Of a stretch of DNA of 64,000 nt, positions 13,501 through 22,783 are shown one piece after another. The stretch is taken from NCBI GenBank assembly GCA_032622095.1, contig CP136068.1, positions 153,537,151-153,601,150 of the forward strand, read 5' to 3'. The number at the start of each line of letters is the position of its first letter. Position 1 is the first letter of the stretch. This DNA is from Siphonodentalium dalli. Its lineage: Eukaryota > Mollusca > Scaphopoda > Gadilida > Siphonodentaliidae. The translations under genes were made by a program, and so were the position numbers. The notes below the pieces were generated by a model that saw only the letters and a program-made list of their open reading frames with translations, was not told the origin of the DNA and ran no database searches.

Positions 13501-16500
13501 GTTAGTAATGATGCGGTATCAGAAGTGATGTACACGCAGTTCCATAAGGTTAGCATGTTATATTGTTAGTAATGATGCGGTATCAGAAGTGATGTACACG
13601 CAGTTCCATAAGGTTAGCATGTTATATTGTTAGTAATGATGCAGTATCAGAAGTGATGTACACGCAGTTCCATAAGGTTAGCATGTTATATTGTTAGTAA
13701 TGATGCGGTATCAGAAGTGATGTACACGCAGTTCCATAAGGTTAGCATGTTATATTGTTAGTGATGTACACGCAGTTCCATAAGGTTAGCATGTTATATT
13801 GTTAGTAATGATGCGGTATCAGAAGTGATGTACACGCAGTTCCATAAGGTTAGCATGTTATATTGTTAGTAATGACGCCGTATCAGAAGTGATTAACACG
13901 CAGTTCCATAAGGTTAGCATGTTATATTGTTAGTAATGATGCGGTATCAGAAGTGATGTACACGCAGTTCCATAAGGTTAGCATGTTATATTGTTAGTGA
14001 TGTACACACAGTTCCATAAGGTTAGCATGTTATATTGCTAGTAATGACGCCGTATCAGAAGTGATGTACACGCAGTTCCATAAGGTTAGCATGTTATATT
14101 GTTAGTAATGACGCAGTATCAGAAGTGATGTACACGCAGTTCCATAAGGTTAGCATGTTATATTGCAAATGATGCGGTATCAGAAATGATGTACACGCAG
14201 TTCCATAAGGTTAGCATGCTATATTGTTAGTAATGACGCAGTATCAGAAGTGATGTACACACAGTTCCATAAGGTGATCATGTTATATTGCTAGTAATGA
14301 TGCGGCATCATAAGTGATGTACACACAGTTCCATAAGGTGATCATGTTATATTGTTAGTAATGATGCGGCATCAGAAGTGATGTACACACAGTTCCATGA
14401 GGTTAGCATGTTATATTGCTAGTAATGACGCAGTATCAGAAGTGATGTACACGCAGTTCCATAAGGTTAGCATGTTATATTGTTAGTAATGACGCAGTAT
14501 CAGAAGTGATGTACACACAGTTCCATAAGGTTAGCATGTTATATTGTTAGTAATGACGCAGTATCAGAAGTGATGTACACACAGTTCCATAAGGTTAGCA
14601 TGTTATATTGTTAGTAATGACGCAGTATCAGAAGTGATGTACACACAGTTCCATGAGGTTAGCATGTTATATTGCTAATGATGCGGCATCAGAAGTGATG
14701 TACACACAGTTCCATAAGGTTAGCATGTTATATTGTTAGTAATGACGCAGTATCAGAAGTGATGTACACACAGTTCCATGAGGTTAGCATGTTATATTGT
14801 TAGTAATGATGCGGCATCAGAAGTGATGAACACACAGTTCCATGAGGTTAGCATGTTATATTGCTAGTAATGACGCAGTATCAGAAGTGATGTACACACA
14901 GTTCCATAAGGTTAGCATGTTATATTGCTAATGATGCGGCATCAGAAGTGATGTACACACAGTTCCATAAGGTTAGCATGTTATATTGCAAATGATGCGG
15001 TATCAGAAGTGATGTACACGCAGTTCCATAAGGTTAGCATGTTATATTGCTAATGATGCGGTATCAGAAGTGATGTACACGCAGTTCCATAAGGTTAGCA
15101 TGTTATATTGCAAATGATGCGGTATCAGAAGTGATGTACACGCAGTTCCATAAGGTTAGCATGTTATATTGCAAATGATGCGGTATCAGAAGTGATGTAC
15201 ACGCAGTTCCATAAGGTTAGCATGTTATATTGCAAATGATGCGGTATCAGAAGTGATGTACACACAGTTCCATAAGGTTAGCATGTTATATTGTTAGTAA
15301 TGACGCGGCATCATAAGTTATGTACACACAGTTCCATAAGGTTAGCATGTTATATTGTTAGTAATGATGCGGTATCAGAAGTGATGTACACACAGTTCCA
15401 TACGGTTAGCATGTTATATTGTTAGTAATGACGCAGTATCAGAAGTGATGTGCACGCAGTTCCATAAGGTTAGCATGTTATATTGTTAGTAATGATGCGG
15501 TATCAGAAGTGATGTGCACGCAGTTCCATAAGGTTAGCATGTTATATTGTTAGTAATGATGCGGTATCAGAAGTGATGTACACGCAGTTCCATAAGGTTA
15601 GCATGTTATATTGTTAGTAATGACGCAGTATCAGAAGTGATGTGCACGCAGTTCCATAAGGTTAGCATGTTATATTGTTAGTAATGATGCGGTATCAGAA
15701 GTGATGTGCACGCAGTTCCATAAGGTTAGCATGTTATATTGTTAGTAATGATGCGGTATCAGAAGTGATGTACACGCAGTTCCATAAGGTTAGCATGTTA
15801 TATTGCTAGTAATGACGCAGTATCAGAAGTGATGTACACGCAGTTCCATAAGGTTAGCATGTTATATTGTTAGTAATGACGCAGTATCAGAAGTGATGTG
15901 CACGCAGTTCCATAAGGTTAGCATGTTATATTGTTAGTAATGATGCGGTATCAGAAGTGATGTGCACGCAGTTCCATAAGGTTAGCATGTTATATTGTTA
16001 GTAATGATGCGGTATCAGAAGTGATGTGCACGCAGTTCCATAAGGTTAGCATGTTATATTGCTAGTAATGACGCAGTATCAGAAGTGATGTACACGCAGT
16101 TCCATAAGGTTAGCATGTTATATTGCTAGTAATGACGCAGTATCAGTAGTGATGTACACACAGTTCCATAAGGTTAGCATGTTATATTGCTAGTAATGAC
16201 GCAGTATCAGAAGTGATGTACACACAGTTCCATAAGGTTAGCATGTTATATTGCTAGTAATGACGCAGTATCAGAAGTGATGTACACACAGTTCCATAAG
16301 GTTAGCATGTTATATTGCTAGTAATGACGCAGTATCAGAAGTGATGTACACACAGTTCCATAAGGTTAGCATGTTATATTGCTAGTAATGACGCAGTATC
16401 AGAAGTGATGTACACGCAGTTCCATAAGGTTAGCATGTTATATTGTTAGTAATGACGCAGTATCAGAAGTGATGTGCACGCAGTTCCATAAGGTTAGCAT

Positions 16501-19500
16501 GTTATATTGTTAGTAATGATGCGGTATCAGAAGTGATGTGCACGCAGTTCCATAAGGTTAGCATGTTATATTGTTAGTAATGATGCGGTATCAGAAGTGA
16601 TGTGCACGCAGTTCCATAAGGTTAGCATGTTATATTGCTAGTAATGACGCAGTATCAGAAGTGATGTACACGCAGTTCCATAAGGTTAGCATGTTATATT
16701 GTTAGTAATGATGCGGTATCAGAAGTGATGTGCACGCAGTTCCATAAGGTTAGCATGTTATATTGTTAGTAATGATGCGGTATCAGAAGTGATGTACACA
16801 CAGTTCCATAAGGTTAGCATGTTATATTGCTAGTAATGACGCAGTATCAGTAGTGATGTACACACAGTTCCATAAGGTTAGCATGTTATATTGCTAGTAA
16901 TGACGCAGTATCAGAAGTGATGTACACACAGTTCCATAAGGTTAGCATGTTATATTGTTAGTAATGACGCAGTATCAGAAGTGATGTACACACAGTTCCA
17001 TAAGGTTAGCATGTTATATTGTTAGTAATGACGCAGTATCGGAAGTGATGTACACGCAGTTCCATAAGGTTAGCATGTTATATTATTAGTAATGACGCAG
17101 TATCAGAAGTGATGTACACGCAGTTCCATAAGGTTAGCATGTTATATTGTTAGTAATGACGCAGTATCAGAAGTGATGTACACGCAGTTCCATAAGGTTA
17201 GCATGTTATATTGTTAGTAATGACGCAGTATCAGAAGTGATGTACACACAGTTCCATAAGGTTAGCTTGTTATATTGTTAGTAATGACGCAGTATCAGAA
17301 GTGATGTACACACAGTTCCATAAGGTTAGCATGTTATATTGTTAGTAATGACGCAGTATCAGAAGTGATGTACACACAGTTCCATAAGGTTAGCATGTTA
17401 TATTGTTAGTAATGACGCAGTATCAGAAGTGATGTACACACAGTTCCATAAGGTTAGCATGTTATATTGTTAGTAATGACGCAGTATCAGAAGTGATGTA
17501 CACACAGTTCCATAAGGTTAGCATGTTATATTGTTAGTAATGACGCAGTATCAGAAGTGATGTACACACAGTTCCATAAGGTTAGCATGTTATATTGTTA
17601 GTAATGACGCAGTATCAGAAGTGATGTACACACAGTTCCATAAGGTTAGCATGTTATATTGTTAGTAATGACGCAGTATCAGAAGTGATGTACACACAGT
17701 TCCATAAGGTTAGCATGTTATATTGTTAGTAATGACGCAGTATCAGAAGTGATGTACACACAGTTCCATAAGGTTAGCATGTTATATTGTTAGTAATGAC
17801 GCAGTATCAGAAGTGATGTACACACAGTTCCATAAGGTTAGCATGTTATATTGTTAGTAATGACGCAGTAAGGTTAGCATGTTATATTGTTAGTAATGAC
17901 GCAGTAAGGTTAGCATGTTATATTGTTAGTAATGATGCAGTAAGGTTAGCATGTTATATTGTTAGTGATGTACACACAGTTCCATAAGGTTAGCATGTTA
18001 TATTGTTAGTGATGTACACACAGTTCCATAAGGTTAGCATGTTATATTGTTAGTGATGTACACACAGTTCCATAAGGTTAGCATGTTATATTGTTAGTGA
18101 TGTACACACAGTTCCATAAGGTTAGCATGTTATATTGTTAGTAATAAGGTTAGCATGTTATATTGTTAGTAATGACGCAGTAAGGTTAGCATGTTATATT
18201 GTTAGTAATGACGCAGTAAGGTTAGCATGTTATATTGTTAGTAATGACGCAGTAAGGTTAGCATGTTATATTGTTAGTAATGACGCAGTAAGGTTAGCAT
18301 GTTATATTGTTAGTAATGACGCAGTAAGGTTAGCATGTTATATTGTTAGTAATGACGCAGTAAGGTTAGCATGTTATATTGTTAGTAATGACGCAGTAAG
18401 GTTAGCATGTTATATTGTTAGTAATGACGCAGTAAGGTTAGCATGTTATATTGTTAGTAATGACGCAGTAAGGTTAGCATGTTATATTGTTAGTAATGAC
18501 GCAGTAAGGTTAGCATGTTATATTGTTAGTAATGACGCAGTAAGGTTAGCATGTTATATTGTTAGTAATGACGCAGTAAGGTTAGCATGTTATATTGTTA
18601 GTAATAAGGTTAGCATGTTATATTGCTAGTAATAAGGTTAGCATGTTATATTGTTAGTGATGACGCAGTAAGGTTAGCATGTTATATTGTTAGTAATGAT
18701 GCAGTAAGGTTAGCATGTTATATTGTTAGTAATGACGCAGTATCAGAAGTGATGTACACACAGTTCCATAAGGTTAGCATGTTATATTGTTAGTAATAAG
18801 GTTAGCATGTTATATTGCTAGTAATAAGGTTAGCATGTTATATTGTTAGTGATGACGCAGTAAGGTTAGCATGTTATATTGTTAGTAATGACGCAGTAAG
18901 GTTAGCATGTTATATTGTTAGTAATGACGCAGTTCCATAAGGTTAGCATGTTATATTGTTAGTAATGATGCAGTTCCATACGGTTAGCATGTTATATTGT
19001 TAGTAATGACGCAGTTCCATAAGGTTAGCATGTTATATTGTTAGTAATGATGCAGTTCCATACGGTTAGCATGTTATATTGTTAGCATGTTATATTGTTA
19101 GTGTTTGTCATTCTGATTAAATTATTACTCATTCTCTTATAATGAAGCATATTTATCAGTGAATCAGCTTCAATCTACTTAGCATCACTATTACCTATTA
19201 ACCTGGATATATTGTGTCTGACATTTGTGGAATGAGGTCCCCAGGGGGTGAATTTAGTGCTAGTTCGAATTCTGCTTAGGCCTCAACTTCTATGGGAGAT
19301 TAAAGATTGAAGTCCCTGAGTTGAAGTTGGTGACGTTCACCCATTAGTCACCTTGATTATCAATTTATCTGCTGCACATTAGGGGATAGAAACAGAAGAG
19401 AAGGGAAAAAATAACTAAAACAATGTTTATTTGAGACTATGTATACTTCCCACAATATTAGGCCTAAGCAGAATGAGGTCCCCAGAGGGTGAATTTGCTG

Positions 19501-22500
19501 ATGCTAACCAACTGCGGGCACTGATGGTGAATTTATTGACAATATCCCACACTGCATCACTAAATTCACCCTCTGCGGACCTCATGCTGCTTAGGCCACA
19601 TCTTCTCTGGAAAGTTTCTTTATTATCAAATTAACAAGTTTTTAGTTTTGTTAGAATTTCTTCTGAAATTATGGCACTAAGAGTGTGAAAAAACGTCCAT
19701 CCATTACCCTGCAGGGAGCCCCACACATATATAGAAGCATATAGAAGAGTGTCGTCTGCTCATGTTTGTCTGGGGCTCTGTATGGGTGAAATTATAAAAT
19801 TGTTAAAGAATAAAAGAAAAAATTATTAAAATTGTAAAAAAATTGTTAGGCCAATGCATTCTCTTATATATGCGAGGCGACCTATGGTCGACTCGCATAT
19901 ACAAGAGAATGCATTGGCACAGGGTAACTTTGTGTAGCTGTGCAAAGGTTCTGTCTAGTGAAACACAATAGCATAAAGGAAATCTGTATGCATCAGGTTT
20001 TATCCAGTCATTACTGGCTGGATTATGAATCTTTCGATTAACCTTTCCATGACTGGAGCTTCTTGAAATTTTTCGAAAACCCTTTGCCAATCCATTCTCT
20101 TATATATGTGAGTCTCCCATTGGGGACCTTACATATATAAGAGAATACATTGGCCTAACAATATTTACATTGACCTTGTAAGCCAGTGCATTCTCTTATA
20201 TACGCGAGTATCCCATAGGGAGCCTCGCATATATAAGAGAATACATTGACCTAACAATATTTACATTGACCTTGTAAGCCAGTGCATTCTCTTATATACG
20301 CGAGTATCCCAAAGGGAGCCTCGCATATATAAGAGAATACATTGACCTAACAATATTTACCTTGACCTTGTAAGCTATCGCATTCTCGCATATAAAAGAG
20401 AATGTACAGGCTCAGGATATTTAATGCTGCACCAGCGCAGCTCCCGTCATTAAGTGTTAAGCCCCTCAGAAAATTAATAAACCTCAGCGAAAGCCACCTT
20501 CATGGGGGATGTTCTGCGTGGTGCACTTGTTGTCATGACACTTTAATGTTTTCAGGTCAGCATGGACCTCAAATTAGGAGAGCTGTCTCGAATCCTGGAT
20601 ACCGACCATTATGTGCTTGTCGTGCACAGTCAGAGACAATGTGAGTTCTTATAATCTTATTCTGTGTGAAATAATCATTATGTGCTTGTCATGCACAGTC
20701 AGAGACAATGTTAGTTCTTAATATATTTTATTCTGTATGAAATAATCATGTATTTTACTCCAATACTCATTGTTTAGATCATGCCATGAATCTCTACTCC
20801 AGCTATGCCTGTAGAGACCATATTCCACCAGTACAAAACCTGGCAACTTTTTGTTGTGTGTGACAAGGATGTTTATAACATTGAAAAAGCAGTGCGGATC
20901 ACCAAACTTCATATGGATCTTTTGCATGACCGCTAGATGGCAGTCATAAAAGTTATCCATATTTCATTGAAAAACATGGTCTTCAACGGCCAACTTGGAT
21001 GTTGCTCTTTGTATGACTAAATCCTTCGGCGCATCCAAGAGGCCAACTCCCTCATCCGATCATCACCATACTTCAAATGGATCTTCGGGGTGACCTGTAG
21101 ATGGGAGCCATCTCAGATTTTACTCTTTATATTAGTATTATTGCATACTTTGGCACTCTCTACAGCCAAACTATTTCATCTGATTAATCCCAAACCTGAT
21201 TATGCATCTTCAGGGTAATAACTCTAGTTACTTAAGCATATAAACTGTCTGAGTTCCCTATCGCTCTATGGACTGTCATATATGGCATGATCCCATTTTA
21301 AAGTTGACCTGCAGTGTCATTGACACTTTCATTTGACTTAAAAATCTTAATTTTTGGGTTGTCCAGATGATATCTTGAGCAAGTCATCATCAAGTTGGAT
21401 TAAATATTTTCCATAATTTGACTACATTTTTGTACTTTGTTCTTTAAAAAAGCCAATGTTCCAAAAAGCCACCTTGTTAGGGGGCATGGGTCTCCAACCT
21501 TTTATTATATCCCCCGCAACGAAGTTAGGGGGGGTATACTGGAGTCAGCTCGTCCGTCCGTCGTCCATCGTCCGTCCATGGACACAAATTTGTCCGGAGT
21601 TTTTCTCAGCTGTTTTTTTATCAATTTCCGTGAAACTTGGCACAGGCATCAACCACCATGGGAACCTGTGCACCTGCGATGATTATGACGTCTGTCGGAT
21701 TTTTTTTGTTGGAGTTATTCCCCCTTTTTCGACTTAGAATTTTTTTGCAACATGTATAATTTTGTCCGAGCTTTTATTCCTACATTTCTAGGTCAATTTT
21801 TTTTAACTTGGCACAGACATTTAGTACCATGGGAACCTGTGCACCTGCGATTATGACGTCTGTCCGGCATTTTTGGTGGAGTTATTTCCCTTTTTTGACT
21901 TAGACATTTTTTTGCAACATGCCTAATTTTGTCCGAGCTTTTATTTCTACATTTTTAGGTCAATGTTTTTTAATCTTTGCACTGATATTTAGTACCATGA
22001 GAACCTGTGCACCTGCGATTATGATGTCTGTCCGACTTTTTTTGTGGAGTTATTCCCCTTTTTCGACTTAGAACATTTTCGCAACAGCATAATTTTTATC
22101 CCTAGATTTTTCGGTCAATAGGTTTACCGGTAAGATCAGGGTTAGGATTGTGCACCTGCAATGGGAACTGTTATTTTATTATTTTAACTAAATGTTTACT
22201 GACATGTGAAACATCTTAGTATTTTAAAAACAGGGGGGGTATCCTTAGTCCCATTGGGACAGTCACACCTCTAGTTCAAAATGGTTTTCAGCACACAATT
22301 CTGCTTATACTGTTGCTTAAAAGACGTCTTTAATGTAAATGAGTTGGGTCTCTAGTGAAATAGCTCTAAACAGCCAGAGACGAGTTAATCAGTTGGCCAT
22401 CAGCTTGTTTGTTTTCGTCTAAATTGAACTCGGCAAAACAATCGCCTGAGAGAAATAATTGTAAATTGAAATAACAAAAACTGCTTATAATAAAAAAGAA

Positions 22501-22783
22501 ACATACAGCTTTTGACTGAACACGAGAATTATCATTCGTGGGGTACAAGCAAATATTGATTTTCCAGCCGCTTGTGGAAAATCTGTATTTGCTTGTACCC
22601 ACGAATTATAATTCTCGTATTCAGTCAAAAGCCATAGGTATCCTCTATGCTCTTGATAATTGACAACTTGATTTTATTCCAGATGGAGGTGGTGATAATG
22701 TAACATGTAAGGAAGTAATATTCGGAATCGCAACACGCATAGATCTACTCAACTTCATCACAAAGAATGAGAAAAAGGAGTAA
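1519..22783 (+). CDS. CBS: Cystathionine beta-synthase, C-terminal part (5 exons)
   Basis: This is the 3' part of the gene for cystathionine beta-synthase, the PLP enzyme that condenses serine with homocysteine in transsulfuration. Exons are 1519-1599, 2371-2505, 12510-12618, 20556-20640 and 22683-22783. All junctions are GT-AG and phases match (2, 2, 0, 1), giving 170 residues and a TAA stop. The visible part starts with MTKFLSDDWM, just after the catalytic core, and continues with WWDLKVSQL, GFDQVPVVDGAG, GMVTVGNMMS, DTDHYVLVVHSQ and TRIDLLNFI. These align by eye, nearly without gaps, with the C-terminal regulatory CBS-domain pair of animal CBS. That module binds S-adenosylmethionine in the vertebrate enzyme, and the T..D pair of the last motif (TRID) is kept. 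The catalytic exons lie before base 1. Two of the five exons have tandemly duplicated 3' ends (see the repeats). The introns are about 0.8, 10.0, 7.9 and 2.0 kb and full of mobile elements. Function in this species is inferred. Confidence 0.95.
1849..2061. mobile_element. Palindromic TA-flanked MITE (copy 1)
   Basis: This 213-bp element is almost wholly palindromic with a ~15-base loop near 1955. The ends are CAGTAATGC/GCATTACTG, flanked by TA at 1847-1848 and 2062-2063, as expected for a Tc1/mariner-type non-autonomous element. A second copy is at 31675-31883. No ORF is inside it. It lies in the first visible CBS intron. Confidence 0.7.
2371..2505 (+). CDS. CBS: CBS exon, first CBS motif
   Basis: The acceptor is gatcatttag (ends 2370) and the donor is gtaagt at 2506. 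Translation in phase 2 gives WWDLKVSQLSLRAPL at the start and GFDQVPVVDGAG at the end, matching the start of the first regulatory CBS motif. The last two bases (GG) are completed by T at 12510 to give glycine. Confidence 0.93.
2563..2946. repeat. TATACCCC-type dispersed repeat, copy 1
   Basis: It starts with tataccccctgcaacaaag and a G run, then has degenerate sub-repeats containing gggaacctgtgcacctgcg and a gagttatt...tttttcgac motif. The longer relative is at 21498-22275, also in a CBS intron. No protein is evident; the short ORFs across it are incidental. Ends are approximate. Confidence 0.55.
3400..3705. repeat. Nested palindromes
   Basis: Arms of about 70 bases (3400-3470 and 3485-3552) match in inverted orientation, with atatccacactttttcagtg at the outer end. 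A second inverted pair follows, tattatatactttagttact against the sequence near 3690-3705 (gcaagtatataataaa). Probably a hairpin MITE; the family is not recognised. Confidence 0.5.
3932..4825. mobile_element. Possible old hAT-like element
   Basis: The ends are CAGACCTGTTTTCTTTC and, inverted, CAGACCTGTTTACTTTC. The flanking octamers gttgcata (3924-3931) and gtggcaca (4826-4833) match at 6 of 8 positions, as an aged 8-bp target duplication would. The inside has no transposase-like ORF. Confidence 0.4.
4892..5476 (-). mobile_element. Helitron-like element (HINE), 3'-truncated
   Basis: On the minus strand it begins A/TCTATTATATATTTTGG followed by agatctgtgtgtgt, the same 5' end as the units at 48145-53116. 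The middle (4892-5340) is the reverse complement of the inner part of the unit at 50689-51489. The CTAG 3' end is missing on the left. The incidental ORF at 5295-5495 lies on the opposite strand. Confidence 0.7.
5480..5925. mobile_element. PIF/Harbinger-like MITE
   Basis: The ends are GGCCAAAAAAA and its inverse, and the TIR extends over ~36 bases with cctgtgtttctggtgac. It is flanked by TAA on both sides (5477-5479, 5926-5928), the TWA target duplication typical of Harbinger-type elements. It is 446 bp with no transposase. It lies directly against the 5' end of the HINE at 5476. Confidence 0.75.
6330..7755. mobile_element. hAT-like element with CAGGGTTTCCG ends
   Basis: The left end is CAGGGTTTCCG and the right end CGGAAACCCTG. 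The flanks share GTTTAT (6324-6329, 7756-7761), but an exact 8-bp duplication cannot be placed. It is ~1.4 kb with no transposase ORF. An inner inverted pair contains acaagctacg/cgtagcttgt (7087, 7465). It seems to have inserted into a repeat with GTCCCCGAC near 6148 and its inverse near 7815. Confidence 0.5.
7826..9397. other. Unassigned intron sequence
   Basis: Part of the large second visible CBS intron. No exon, clear terminal repeat or RNA gene was seen. The ORFs across it show no recognisable domain. Confidence 0.4.
9398..11050. mobile_element. Hairpin MITE split by a nested element
   Basis: Two ~69-bp hairpins, 9430-9498 and 10972-11040, are the paired modules found in other TTAA MITEs here. 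The left terminus caaccctttcatg resembles the TTAACCCTTTCATG TIR; the right terminus is not recognisable. Between the hairpins a ~1.33-kb segment (9606-10938) with ends CGTACTGACCC/GGGTCAGTACG is inserted. It has internal sub-repeats of the gtgggcttaaacac type near both ends. Its target duplication is ambiguous, so its family is not assigned. Confidence 0.55.
11140..11990. repeat. Degenerate ~180-bp tandem repeat
   Basis: Units contain agatgggagc, a gatgaaaaacatgg block, gccatcttggattttactct and tgcatgactaaat. Three to four diverged copies follow one another. A related block, 20886-21340, lies in the next intron but one. The two ORFs across it are products of the repeat. Confidence 0.55.
12041..12481. 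mobile_element. TTAA MITE (piggyBac-like) next to a CBS exon
   Basis: It is flanked by TTAA (12037-12040, 12482-12485) with TIR CCCTTTCAGTGCCAGG and inverse CACTGAAAGGG. One 69-bp hairpin is at 12088-12156. TTAA duplications with CCCTTT ends suit piggyBac-type mobilisation; no transposase is present. The right end is 28 bases from the exon at 12510, so the intron branch site probably lies in or at the edge of the MITE. Confidence 0.75.
12510..12618 (+). CDS. CBS: CBS exon whose 3' end seeds the minisatellite
   Basis: The acceptor is ttttcttacag (ends 12509) and the donor is gttagc at 12619. The exon encodes VIVGMVTVGNMMSK to the final NDAVSEVMYTQFHK. The last 42 bases (12577-12618), the donor and the next ~20 intron bases are the unit of the tandem array that follows. 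This is the only copy joined to the upstream exon body in frame. The donor is not a strong consensus: +3 is T and +6 is C. A TTAA-type MITE ends only 28 bases upstream of the exon. Confidence 0.92.
12577..19102 (+). repeat. 6.5-kb minisatellite made from a CBS exon end and splice donor
   Basis: The unit is the last 42 bases of the exon (coding NDAVSEVMYTQFHK), the donor and the first 19-22 intron bases (gttagcatgttatattg...). Full units are 61 bp (junction ttgc/aaatga) or 64 bp (junction ttagt/aatga) and fill 12577-~17870. Later units are shorter: 44 bp (17961-18130), 36 bp (most of 18135-18629), 41 bp (18919-19080) and ~28 bp. The 44, 41 and 36 bp forms equal the 64-bp unit minus 20, 23 and 28 bases, removed between short direct repeats (AGT, CAGT, A). 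By length there are roughly 115 units. Every form keeps AAG/GTTAGC. The unique intron resumes at gtttgtcattctg. The 164-residue ORF at 18135-18629 exists only because 36 is a multiple of 3. Confidence 0.95.
19215..19600. mobile_element. GAATGAGGTCC hairpin element
   Basis: It contains gaatgaggtccccag...gtgaatttag motifs at 19231 and 19469 and the inverse ctaaattcaccctctg near 19560. The outer ends carry tgtctgacatttg. Related copies are at 30165, 34155, 41222 and 53609. No ORF of note is inside it. It sits in the CBS intron after the minisatellite. Confidence 0.55.
19685..19925. mobile_element. Hairpin MITE fragment
   Basis: It contains cattaccctgcagggagcc with its own inverted partner, and a 69-bp hairpin at 19850-19918. 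The same arrangement, inverted, is at 45365-45600. No terminal TTAA was found, so this is a fragment. Confidence 0.5.
20042..20456. mobile_element. TTAA MITE with tandem hairpins
   Basis: It is flanked by TTAA (20038-20041, 20457-20460), with ends cctttccatgactggagc and its diverged inverse. Inside are three successive hairpins with cattctcttatatacgcgag arms plus a remnant, the second and third being near-identical tandem copies (20180-20250, 20277-20345). It ends ~100 bases before the CBS exon at 20556. Confidence 0.65.
20556..20640 (+). CDS. CBS: CBS exon, start of second CBS motif
   Basis: The acceptor is taatgttttcag (ends 20555) and the donor is gtgagt at 20641. Translation gives VSMDLKLGELSRI and DTDHYVLVVHSQRQ plus one base. 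It matches the animal CBS segment LGRLSHILEMDHFALVVH in spacing. A second AG at 20559-20560 could act as a shifted acceptor but would lose the frame. The last 34 bases are tandemly duplicated downstream. Confidence 0.92.
20607..20746 (+). repeat. Tandem duplication of a CBS exon end and donor
   Basis: The last 34 bases of the exon (cattatgtgcttgtcgtgca...), the donor and 35 intron bases form a 69-bp unit (20607-20675). It is repeated with few changes at 20676-20746. The copy keeps a potential donor (gttagt) but has no acceptor of its own next to it. Confidence 0.85.
20886..21340. repeat. Degenerate repeat related to 11140-11990
   Basis: It shares aacttcatatggatctt, agatggcagtcat-type blocks and gcagtgtcattgacactttc with the block at 11140-11990. 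It is non-coding and lies in the CBS intron after the fourth visible exon. Confidence 0.5.
21498..22275. repeat. TATACCCC-type dispersed repeat, copy 2
   Basis: It starts tatatcccccgcaacgaag with a G run. Then come about three diverged ~170-base sub-repeats, each with gggaacctgtgcacctgcg and gagttattccc motifs. It ends near gggggggtatcc...cacacctctag. It is the longer relative of 2563-2946. No protein is supported. Confidence 0.6.
22508..22632. repeat. 125-bp hairpin before the last CBS exon
   Basis: The arms of about 55 bases are inverted copies. They begin gcttttgactga and run through the gagaattat, ttcgtgggtacaagcaaat blocks to a short loop near ccagccgcttgtgg. It lies 50 bases upstream of the exon at 22683. 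Probably a palindromic MITE; family unknown. Confidence 0.6.
22683..22783 (+). CDS. CBS: CBS terminal exon with stop codon
   Basis: The acceptor is gattttattccag (ends 22682). The frame continues as Y-GGGDNVTCKEVIFGIA, then TRIDLLNFITKNEKKE, then TAA at 22781-22783. The last conserved block corresponds to VVTAIDLLNFVA at the C-terminus of vertebrate CBS. A 125-bp hairpin (22508-22632) lies just upstream of the acceptor. Confidence 0.93.

Noticed and set aside
18135-18629. 164-residue ORF with a 12-residue repeat (RLACYIVSNDAV)
   Set aside because: It is open only because the local 36-bp minisatellite unit is a multiple of three. It runs through intron and donor sequence in a frame different from CBS.
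12577-19102. CRISPR-like array
   Set aside because: Units are contiguous variants of one sequence without unique spacers, derive from a CBS exon, and the genome is eukaryotic.
20676-20712. Alternative extra CBS exon from the duplicated exon end
   Set aside because: The copy lacks an adjacent acceptor and would repeat coding residues; it is best seen as a tandem duplication unless transcripts show otherwise.
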